From: Sphingobium jiangsuense
Lineage (GTDB): Bacteria > Pseudomonadota > Alphaproteobacteria > Sphingomonadales > Sphingomonadaceae
DNA: 64,000 nt
Direction of reading: 5' to 3'
NCBI RefSeq assembly: GCF_014196495.1
Contig: NZ_JACIDT010000010.1
Location: 62,001 to 126,000, forward strand
Numbering within the stretch: the first letter of the stretch is position 1; every line of letters begins with the position of its first letter. Below are positions 18,112 to 25,138 of the stretch, one piece after another. The notes beneath the pieces were generated by a model, which ran no database searches, had not been told where the DNA came from, and saw nothing but the letters and a program-made list of their open reading frames with translations. The translations under genes were made by a program, and so were the position numbers.

Positions 18112-19101
18112 ATGAGCGGAATCGCGCAGGAACAGAACGTTCATTTCGAGGACATGCGCCATAAGGGCATGCGCCGTCTTTCGGGCGGGACCTTCTCCAT
18201 GGGGTCGGAGCGTTTCTACCCTGAGGAGGCGCCCGTGCGGCAGGTGCGGGTCGATCCGTTCTGGATCGATGAGGCGCCGGTGACCAACCGCGATTTTCAG
18301 CGCTTCGTCGAGGCGACCGGCTATGTGACCTTCGCGGAGATCGCGCCCGATCCGAAGGATTATCCCGGCCTGCTGCCCGAACTGGCGCAGCCCGGATCGC
18401 TGGTGTTCCGCCGCACGCGCGGCCCGGTGGCGATGGACGATTTCAGTCAGTGGTGGAGCTTCGAGCTGGGGGCGGACTGGCGCCATCCCTGGGGGCCGGA
18501 AAGCTCGATCGAAGGGCTGGAGGATCACCCCGTCGTGCAGATCGCGTGGCAGGATGCGGAGGCCTATGCGCAGTGGGCGGGCAAGCAGCTGCCGACCGAG
18601 GCGGAATGGGAATATGCCGCGCGCGGCGGGCTGGTACGGGCGGAATTCGCCTGGGGCGACGAACTGGCGCCGGGCGGGCAGATGCTCGCCAATTACTGGC
18701 AGGGCAATTTTCCTTACGCCAACCAGATGCTGGACGGGTGGGAGCGGACCTCGCCGGTGCGGACTTATCCTGCCAACGGCCATGGGCTGTTCGACATGAT
18801 CGGCAATGTGTGGGAGTGGACGGTCGACTGGTGGTCGCTGCCTTCCCCGATGAAGAAGGCGAGCAAGGGCGCCTGCTGCATCCCGGCCAATCCGCGCGGC
18901 GGCAAGGAACGGGAGAGCTACGATCCGTGCTCCCCCGATGTCCGCATCGCGCGCAAGGTGCTGAAGGGCGGGTCGCATCTGTGCGCGCCCAATTATTGCC
19001 AGCGCTATCGCCCGGCGGCGCGCCATCCCCAGCCGGTGGACAGCCCGACCAGCCATATCGGCTTTCGCTGCATCGTGCGGGAAACGGTCGAAAAGGGCTG
19101 A
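18112..19101 (+). CDS. Formylglycine-generating enzyme (sulfatase-modifying factor)
   Basis: 329 residues from the ATG at 18112 (18070 is an alternative). The FGE-sulfatase fold is clear: GGTFSMGSERFYPEEAPVR, VTNRDFQRFVEATGY, QLPTEAEWEYAARGG, NVWEWTVDWW, GFRCIVRE. The two active-site cysteines are present at C291 and C296 (GGSHLCAPNYCQRYRPAAR), as in copper-dependent FGEs that convert a sulfatase cysteine to formylglycine. Many relatives lacking this pair do other chemistry, so its presence matters. No sulfatase is in the window; its target must be elsewhere. Confidence 0.9.
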   Translation: MSGIAQEQNVHFEDMRHKGMRRLSGGTFSMGSERFYPEEAPVRQVRVDPFWIDEAPVTNRDFQRFVEATGYVTFAEIAPDPKDYPGLLPELAQPGSLVFRRTRGPVAMDDFSQWWSFELGADWRHPWGPESSIEGLEDHPVVQIAWQDAEAYAQWAGKQLPTEAEWEYAARGGLVRAEFAWGDELAPGGQMLANYWQGNFPYANQMLDGWERTSPVRTYPANGHGLFDMIGNVWEWTVDWWSLPSPMKKASKGACCIPANPRGGKERESYDPCSPDVRIARKVLKGGSHLCAPNYCQRYRPAARHPQPVDSPTSHIGFRCIVRETVEKG

Positions 19102-19194
19102 GCACCCCGCTTTTACGATTGGATAAATGCGTCATCGCACTGGTGCCGGAAGGGCCGGCGCGGCCGGGCGGGCCTGTGCGCATCCCGTGCTCCA

Positions 19195-19214
19195 GATCAA
19201 TCATATTATTGATC
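19195..19214 (+). promoter_or_regulatory. 20-bp palindromic operator candidate of the aromatic operon
   Basis: GATCAAT (19195-19201), six-base spacer CATATT, ATTGATC (19208-19214): a perfect 7-6-7 palindrome in an AT-rich stretch about 140 bases before the monooxygenase start. It is typical of a homodimeric repressor or activator site. No regulator gene is adjacent to the operon. Confidence 0.6.
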
Positions 19215-19351
19215 GAAAAACATACAGATTAAAAATTTGATTTATGACGCCGGGCCTGCGAGCAGAGGCAGGGTCGAATGCGTCCTGCCTCTTGCACCGC
19301 CTTTTCGCGTGCCGGGGCCGACCGTTCCTTCGGATCGAATATGAGAGGATT

Positions 19352-20467
19352 ATGAAGACAGCGGAAATTCTGGTCATCGGCGGCGGCATCGGCGGCCTTA
19401 CCTCCGCCATCGCGTTGCGCGAGCGCGGCTTTTCGGTGGAGGTGATAGAGCGCGACCCCGACTGGTCCGTCTATGGCGTGGGCATCATCCAGCAGGCCAA
19501 TGTCGTGCGGGCGGTGGCGGACCTCGGCATATTGGAGGATTATCTGGCCGCCGGGGTCGAATTCGACGCGGTGGAGATTTTCGCGCCCGACGGCACGAAG
19601 GTCGCCCGCATTCCCTCGCCCCGTCTGGCGGAAGGCTATCCGCCCTGCGTCGGCATCGGCCGCCCCGCGCTGCACAAGGTGCTGGGGGACAAGACGCTGG
19701 CCGCGGGCGCGCGGGTGCATCTGGGCATCACCGCCGACAGCATCGAGGATGACGGGACGAAGGTGCATGTCCGCTTCTCCGATGGGCGGGAGGGCGACTA
19801 TGACCTCGTCATCGGCGCGGACGGCGTCTATTCGCAGACCCGGTCGATGATCCTGCCCGACGCGGAAAAGCCCGAATATACCGGGCAGGCGGTGTGGCGA
19901 TACAATTTCCCCCGCCCGGAAGGGATGGACAGCCTCCAGGTGTTCAACGGCCCGACCGGCATCGGGCTGGTGCCGATCAGCGCCGATCTGATGTATATGT
20001 ATGTGACGACGCCGGAGCCGGGCAATCCCCGCTATCCGCGCGAGGGGCTGGCGGCGGCGATGCGCGGCAAGCTGGAGCATGCCGCGCCCGCGATCCGCGC
20101 GCTGGCCGGGCAGATCACCGACGATGACGGCGTCGTCTATCGCCCGCTCGAAGGGATGCTGGTCGAGGGGCCATGGCACAGGGGGCGCGTCGTTCTGCTG
20201 GGCGATGCCGTCCATGCGACGACGCCGCATCTGGGGCAGGGCGCAGGGATGGCGATCGAGGACAGCCTCGTGCTCGCCGACGAACTGGCCCGCCATGACG
20301 ATATCGAGGAGGCGTTCGCCGCCTATCGCGCCCGGCGGTTCGACCGCTGCGCCTATATCGTCCGCTCCAGCCTCGCGATCTGCGACGGCCAGCTGGGCAA
20401 GGGGCCGCCGGTCGACAATGCGAAGGCGACGGCAGACATGTTCGCGGTTATCGCGCAACCCATCTGA
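19352..20467 (+). CDS. FAD-dependent aromatic monooxygenase
   Basis: 371 residues from the ATG at 19352, with GAGAGGA three bases before it. It has the class A flavin hydroxylase pattern: dinucleotide fold GGGIGGLTSAIAL at the N-terminus, the DG motif in VIGADGVYSQTR, and the second FAD motif RVVLLGDAVHATTPHLGQG. These enzymes use NAD(P)H and oxygen to hydroxylate activated aromatic rings, as in salicylate and 3-hydroxybenzoate hydroxylases. It is the first gene of five on one strand with gaps of 12 and 2 bases then overlaps, and would create the ortho-diol for the dioxygenase that follows. Confidence 0.85.
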   Translation: MKTAEILVIGGGIGGLTSAIALRERGFSVEVIERDPDWSVYGVGIIQQANVVRAVADLGILEDYLAAGVEFDAVEIFAPDGTKVARIPSPRLAEGYPPCVGIGRPALHKVLGDKTLAAGARVHLGITADSIEDDGTKVHVRFSDGREGDYDLVIGADGVYSQTRSMILPDAEKPEYTGQAVWRYNFPRPEGMDSLQVFNGPTGIGLVPISADLMYMYVTTPEPGNPRYPREGLAAAMRGKLEHAAPAIRALAGQITDDDGVVYRPLEGMLVEGPWHRGRVVLLGDAVHATTPHLGQGAGMAIEDSLVLADELARHDDIEEAFAAYRARRFDRCAYIVRSSLAICDGQLGKGPPVDNAKATADMFAVIAQPI

Positions 20468-20479
20468 AGGAAGAAGGCA

Positions 20480-21394
20480 ATGAGCAGAGTGACCGAAATC
20501 CGCTATGTCGGCTATGGCGTGGCGGATTATGAGGCCGAGAAGGCCTTTTACGAGGAAATCTGGGGGCTGGAGCCGGTGCCGAGTCCCGTTCCGAGCGATG
20601 ACGGCATGGCGTGGTTCAAGGCGCCGGGGCATGACGAGCATCATGTCGTGCGGCTGCGCAAGGCGGAGGAAAACCGCATCGACCTGATCGCGCTGGCCGC
20701 CGAGAGCCGCGCCGATGTCGAGGCGCTGTACGAGAAGGTGCGCGCGGCGGGCGCGAGGATCGTCAGCGAGCCGCAGGACATGACGACGCCGGGCGGCGGC
20801 TACGGCTTCCGCTTCTTCTCGCCCGACGGCCTGCAATTCGAGATTTCGAGCGACGTTGCGCGCGGCGCCAAGCGGGAAATCGGGCGCTGGGAAGGCGTGC
20901 CGGTGAAGATCAGCCATATCGTGCTCCATTCGCCGGATCATCAGGCGCTGGTGACGTTCTTCACCGACGTGCTGGGGTTCAAGGTCTCCGACTGGCTGGG
21001 CGACTTCATGTGCTTCCTGCGCTGCAACGAGGCGCATCATCGCATCGCCGTGCTGCCGGGGCCGCCCTGCCTCAACCATGTCGCCTATGACATGGAGGGC
21101 GTTGACGGCATGATGCGTGGCGCGCACCGGCTGAAGATCAAGGGCATCGACATCGGCTGGGGGCCGGGCCGCCATACGGCAGGCAACAACACCTTCAGCT
21201 ATTTCGTGACGCCGGGCGGCTTCGTCACCGAATATACCTCCGACCTGGAGGAGGTGGATTTCGAGGCGCACCAGCCGACCGTCTACACCCCGGCGCCGAT
21301 GGTCATGGACCAGTGGGGCATCGGCACCGGCGGGCCGCAGACGCTGCCCCATCCGCACCCCAACCCCGGCCTGTTCGTGGCCGTGGAGGCATAG
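20480..21394 (+). CDS. Type I extradiol (meta-cleavage) dioxygenase
   Basis: 304 residues with two vicinal-oxygen-chelate repeats, the layout of 2,3-dihydroxybiphenyl dioxygenases. The 2-His-1-carboxylate iron site in the C-terminal repeat is complete: H146 (KISHIVLHS), H200 (CLNHVAYDM) and E251 (FVTEYTSD). The enzyme inserts O2 next to a catechol-type diol and opens the ring. Its place after a flavin hydroxylase and before a C-C hydrolase-like gene is the classic meta-pathway order. Its true substrate cannot be read from motifs. Confidence 0.9.
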   Translation: MSRVTEIRYVGYGVADYEAEKAFYEEIWGLEPVPSPVPSDDGMAWFKAPGHDEHHVVRLRKAEENRIDLIALAAESRADVEALYEKVRAAGARIVSEPQDMTTPGGGYGFRFFSPDGLQFEISSDVARGAKREIGRWEGVPVKISHIVLHSPDHQALVTFFTDVLGFKVSDWLGDFMCFLRCNEAHHRIAVLPGPPCLNHVAYDMEGVDGMMRGAHRLKIKGIDIGWGPGRHTAGNNTFSYFVTPGGFVTEYTSDLEEVDFEAHQPTVYTPAPMVMDQWGIGTGGPQTLPHPHPNPGLFVAVEA

Positions 21395-21396
21395 AC

Positions 21397-22554
21397 ATGG
21401 CGCTATTCGAATATTTCCCCAATTATATCTGGAACCTCTCGGTCGCGATCGCGCTGGAAAGCGGCGGGCGGATCGGCGAGATCGTCGATATGTGCCAGCC
21501 GATCCGGGATGCGGCGGCCAATGGCGCGGATGCGGGCACGCCGCAGTTCATGGCGCAATGGGTGGCGATGGCCGACAAGCTGATCGAGCTGGCCGCCGAG
21601 GATGAGGCGCGGGGGCGCGCCTTTTCCGCGTCGGACAAGCTGGAACGCGCGGCGCTCTACATGTTCACCGGCGAGCGCATGCAGGGCCATGGCCATCCGG
21701 GCCGCAAGGAAACCTATGCCAAGGCCCGCGCGGCGTTCGACAAATCGACGGCGCTGGGCAGGATCAACCGCGAGCGGGTGGAGATTCCGCTGGAAAAGGG
21801 CACCATGCCCGCGCTCTTCACCCGCGCACTCGGTGAGGGGCGCAAGCCGGTGGTGGTGTATTGCAACGGCCTCGACAGCTGCAAGGAGCTGCTCTACTGG
21901 TCGCGCCTGCCCGAAGCGCTGGCCCGGCGCGGCATCTCGACCCTGTGCGTCGATCAACCGGGCAGCGGCGAGGCGCTGCGCCTTCAGAACCTGCCGATCG
22001 ATCCGCACAGCGAGAGCTGGGCGTCGAAGGCGGTGGACTGGCTCGAAGCGCAGCCCGAGATCGACCCTGCCCGCATCGGCATGACCGGCATTTCGCTGGG
22101 CGGCCATTTCGCGCCGCGCGCGGTCGCCTATGAGCCGCGCTTCGCCTCCGGCGCCTGCTGGGGCGCGAACCATAATTGGGCCGAGGTGCAGCAGAAGCGT
22201 CTGAAGCGCGAGGGCGAGAACCCGGTGCCGCATTACTGGGCGCATGTGATGTGGGCGTTCGGCGCGAGCGACATGGACGATTTCCTCAGCCGATCCGCCG
22301 ACATGAACCTCAACGGCCATATGGACCGCATCACGGTGCCGTTCCTCGTCACCCATGGCGCGCAGGACCGGCAGATCAGCGTCGATTACGCCCATCAGGC
22401 CTTCGAGCAGCTGGTGAACAGCCCCCGGAAGGAACTGAAGCTCTTCACCCCGCGCGAGGGCGGGGTCGAGCATGTCGGCGCCGACAACATGGCCTATGGC
22501 CGCGACTATATCGCCGACTGGTTCGCCGATACGCTGGGAGGGCACATCGCATGA
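21397..22554 (+). CDS. Alpha/beta hydrolase, C-C bond hydrolase-like
   Basis: 385 residues from the ATG at 21397, two bases after the previous stop. A helical N-terminal part (1 to about 130) precedes an alpha/beta-hydrolase core with nucleophile S233 in GMTGISLGGHF; the likely acid lies in THGAQDRQIS and the histidine in GGVEHVGADN. This architecture resembles 2,6-dihydropseudooxynicotine hydrolase and related serine hydrolases that cleave C-C bonds of diketone intermediates, rather than small lipases. In this operon it would be expected to cut the ring-opened dioxygenase product. Its stop overlaps the next start (ATGA). Confidence 0.8.
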   Translation: MALFEYFPNYIWNLSVAIALESGGRIGEIVDMCQPIRDAAANGADAGTPQFMAQWVAMADKLIELAAEDEARGRAFSASDKLERAALYMFTGERMQGHGHPGRKETYAKARAAFDKSTALGRINRERVEIPLEKGTMPALFTRALGEGRKPVVVYCNGLDSCKELLYWSRLPEALARRGISTLCVDQPGSGEALRLQNLPIDPHSESWASKAVDWLEAQPEIDPARIGMTGISLGGHFAPRAVAYEPRFASGACWGANHNWAEVQQKRLKREGENPVPHYWAHVMWAFGASDMDDFLSRSADMNLNGHMDRITVPFLVTHGAQDRQISVDYAHQAFEQLVNSPRKELKLFTPREGGVEHVGADNMAYGRDYIADWFADTLGGHIA

Positions 22555-23345
22555 GCCGCCGTTTCGTCGATCTTTCGATCTATCTCGAAAATGACGTGAT
22601 CACCGATCCGCCGTTCCTGCGCCCGCATATCGACTATCAGAAGCATGGCGAGACGATGGCGGAGCTGCAGCATTTCTTCCCCGGCGTGACCGCGCAGGAC
22701 ACGCCCGACGAAGCGGGCTTCGCGGCGGCGGAGTGGGTGAAGCTGACGACGCATAACGGCACGCATCTCGACGCGCCGTGGCATTATCACCCGACGATGG
22801 ACGGCGGCAAACCGGCGATGACGATCGACGAGGTGCCGCTCGAATGGTGCTTCCAGCCGGGCGTGAAGCTGGATTTCCGCCATTTCGCGGACGGCTATGT
22901 CGTGACCGCCGCCGATGTCGAGGCGGAGCTGAAGCGCATCGGCCATGAGCTGAAGCCGCTGGAGATCGTGCTGGTCAACACGGCGGCGGGCGGCGCGCTG
23001 GGCAACCCAAACTTCGTCAATATCGGTTGCGGCATGGGCTATGAGGCGACCATGTACCTGCTGGAACGCGGCATCCGGGTAACCGGCACCGACGCGTGGA
23101 GCTGGGACGCGCCGTTCAGCTATACCGCCGAAAAGGTGAAGGAAACCGGCGACATGTCGCTGATCTGGGAAGGGCATAAGGCGGGGCGGGACATAGGCTA
23201 TTGCCACCTCGAAAAGCTGCACAATCTGGAGGCGCTGCCGGGCGACGGCTTTCTCGTTTCCTGCTTCCCGCACAAGATCAAGGGCGCGTCGGCGGGGTGG
23301 ACCCGCGCGGTCGCGATTTTCGAAGACGGGGCCGTCGCCGCATGA
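22551..23345 (+). CDS. Cyclase / kynurenine-formamidase family metal hydrolase
   Basis: 264 residues. The diagnostic HxGTHxDxPxH signature is present as HNGTHLDAPWHYH, starting at H68. Members are metal-dependent amidohydrolase-like enzymes acting on formyl-kynurenine, cyclic amides, isatin or polyketide-like compounds. The start ATG overlaps the upstream TGA, so expression is coupled. In this operon it probably opens a lactone or lactam, or hydrolyses an intermediate after ring cleavage. The exact reaction is unknown. Confidence 0.82.
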   Translation: MSRRFVDLSIYLENDVITDPPFLRPHIDYQKHGETMAELQHFFPGVTAQDTPDEAGFAAAEWVKLTTHNGTHLDAPWHYHPTMDGGKPAMTIDEVPLEWCFQPGVKLDFRHFADGYVVTAADVEAELKRIGHELKPLEIVLVNTAAGGALGNPNFVNIGCGMGYEATMYLLERGIRVTGTDAWSWDAPFSYTAEKVKETGDMSLIWEGHKAGRDIGYCHLEKLHNLEALPGDGFLVSCFPHKIKGASAGWTRAVAIFEDGAVAA

Positions 23346-24316
23346 GGCTGGCGACCTTGCGCGACGGCACGCCGGACGGCGCGCTGCTGGTGGTGGGGAG
23401 CGGGGGCGACAGGGCCGCGCCCGCCGCCGCCGTTGCTACGACGCTGCAACAGGCGATGGAGAACTGGGCGGCCGTCGAGCCGGCGCTGCGGGCGATCGCC
23501 GCGCAGGTCGAGGCGGGCACCGCGCCGGGCCTCTTCGCGCTGGCCGAAGGAACGCCGCTCGCCGCGCCGTTGACCCGTGCGTGGCAATGGCTCGACGGCT
23601 CGGCCTATCTCCAGCATGGCGAGCGGATGCAGCAGGCGTTCAACCTGCCGCCGATCGAAACCGACCGACCGTTGATGTATCAGGGCCTGTCCGATCGCTT
23701 TTACGGCCCCGCCGACGACATTCCCTTTCCGGCGGAAGAGGATGGCGTGGATTTCGAGGGCGAACTGGGCGTGATCGTCGACGCCGTGCCGATGGGCACG
23801 AGCGCAGAAGAGGCGCTGGCGCATATCCGCCTGATCGTGCAGATCAACGACTGGTCGCTGCGCACGATCGCGCCGGTGGAGATGAAGACCGGCTTCGGCT
23901 GGGTGCAGGCCAAGCCCGCCTGCTCGATGGCGCCTTTCGCGGCGACGCCGGACGAACTGGGCAATGCGTGGCGTGACGGGCGTGTCCATGGGCGGATGCG
24001 GGTCGAGTTGAACGGCGAGCGCTTCGGCGATGTCGAATCCGGTGAGGAAATGGCCTTCGGTTTCCACGAACTCGTCGCCCACGCCGCCCGCACCCGCGAT
24101 CTGGTCGCCGGGACGATCATCGGATCGGGCACGATATCCTCGCGCCATTATGCCGAAATGGGCTCCACCTGCATTTCCGAGCGGCGCGCGATCGATATCG
24201 TCGCGGGCAGAGAGCCGACGCCGTTCCTGCGTTTCGGCGACGAGGTGGCGATGGAGGCGCGCGTCGGCGGTGAGGCGCTGTTCGGGGCCATCCGGCAGAA
24301 GGTGGTGAAGGGCTGA
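23342..24316 (+). CDS. Fumarylacetoacetate hydrolase family protein
   Basis: 324 residues, the last gene of the operon, starting at an ATG that overlaps the upstream stop. The FAH catalytic domain occupies the C-terminal two thirds, with the metal-binding acidic motif DFEGELGVIVD and later INDWSLR, GWVQAKPACSMAP and GTIIGSGTIS. FAH enzymes hydrolyse C-C bonds of fumarylpyruvate or acetoacetate type, or hydrate or decarboxylate meta-cleavage intermediates. It would finish the pathway, giving small acids for central metabolism. Confidence 0.87.
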   Translation: MRLATLRDGTPDGALLVVGSGGDRAAPAAAVATTLQQAMENWAAVEPALRAIAAQVEAGTAPGLFALAEGTPLAAPLTRAWQWLDGSAYLQHGERMQQAFNLPPIETDRPLMYQGLSDRFYGPADDIPFPAEEDGVDFEGELGVIVDAVPMGTSAEEALAHIRLIVQINDWSLRTIAPVEMKTGFGWVQAKPACSMAPFAATPDELGNAWRDGRVHGRMRVELNGERFGDVESGEEMAFGFHELVAHAARTRDLVAGTIIGSGTISSRHYAEMGSTCISERRAIDIVAGREPTPFLRFGDEVAMEARVGGEALFGAIRQKVVKG

Positions 24317-24337
24317 GAACGTCGCCTTGTTCCGTCA

Positions 24338-24447
24338 CCCCAGCGCAGGCTGGGGGCGCAGGTCCAGAGTCTCAGGCCCAGAGTCTCAGGCCCAGAGGCC
24401 CAGACATGTCGCGCGCTACCTCCTGAGATGCCAGCCTGCGCTGGCAT
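24338..24447. repeat. REP-like palindrome pair with a 14-bp tandem repeat
   Basis: CCCAGC-GCAG-GCTGGG (24338-24353) and ATGCCAGC-CTGC-GCTGGCAT (24428-24447) bracket this intergenic stretch. Between them, a 14-bp unit (AGAGTCTCAGGCCC) occurs twice in tandem from 24366 to 24393 and partly again to 24401. It separates converging genes. Related palindromes occur at 41398-41466, 45873-45892, 50547-50566 and 55018-55085. Confidence 0.8.
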
Positions 24448-24456
24448 GACGGGGAA

Positions 24457-25119
24457 TCAGACAGGCCAGCCCTCGCGGCGATAGGCCGAATCCCAGAACA
24501 TCCACTCGTAGCGCGTGGCGGTGCGGAAGGCGCGGTCCATTGCGGCGCGGGTGGTGGCGCCCGCGTCCGCGGCGGCCTTGTCGACCAGCGCGCGCACACG
24601 GTCCGTCGCCTCGCCGAAGGCCGGGGCGGCATAGGTGTCGATCCACGCCGCATAGGGGTTGGGCGAGGCCGCGCGCGGCTTGATGTCGCAGCCGACCTCC
24701 CAATAGACCCAGAAGCAGGGCAATATGCCCGCGATCAGTTCCTCATAGCTGCGGGTCGCGGCCAGGCCGGAAAGATAGCTGGTATAGCCGAGGCAGGCCG
24801 GGGTCGGTTCCGTCGCATGGGCGAGGTCCGCGCTCACTCCGAACTGCGCGAAGAAGGACTGGTGCAGCGCTTCCTCGACCTGCACCGCCACTTTCGCCCC
24901 GTCCGAGAATTCGAGGCGGCCCGCGCCGTCGGGCGCCTTGGCCGCGGCGATCGCCAGCGCCCGCGCATATTCGGCGAGGTAAAGGCTGTCCTGCACGATA
25001 TAATGGCGGAAGCTCTCCATCGGCAGAGAGCCGTCCGCCAGCTCGCCGAGGAAGGGATGGGCGAGGATCGCGCGGCGGAGCGGGGCGATATCCTCCCAGA
25101 TGGCGTCGCAGAAACTCAT
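24457..25119 (-). CDS. tenA: Aminopyrimidine aminohydrolase / thiaminase II (TenA)
   Basis: 220 residues, all-helical TenA fold. The catalytic and binding residues fall at canonical Bacillus numbering: D44 (IVQDSLYLAEYARAL), C135 (GILPCFWVYWEVG) and E205 (RYEWMFWDSAY). The enzyme deaminates aminomethyl- or formylamino-pyrimidine breakdown products of thiamine, giving hydroxymethylpyrimidine for re-use. It starts 19 bases after the TonB receptor and shares its TPP-riboswitch transcript, so the unit is a thiamine or precursor uptake-and-salvage module. Confidence 0.93.
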   Translation of the reverse strand: MSFCDAIWEDIAPLRRAILAHPFLGELADGSLPMESFRHYIVQDSLYLAEYARALAIAAAKAPDGAGRLEFSDGAKVAVQVEEALHQSFFAQFGVSADLAHATEPTPACLGYTSYLSGLAATRSYEELIAGILPCFWVYWEVGCDIKPRAASPNPYAAWIDTYAAPAFGEATDRVRALVDKAAADAGATTRAAMDRAFRTATRYEWMFWDSAYRREGWPV

Positions 25120-25138
25120 CTTGCTCTACTCCCTTCCG

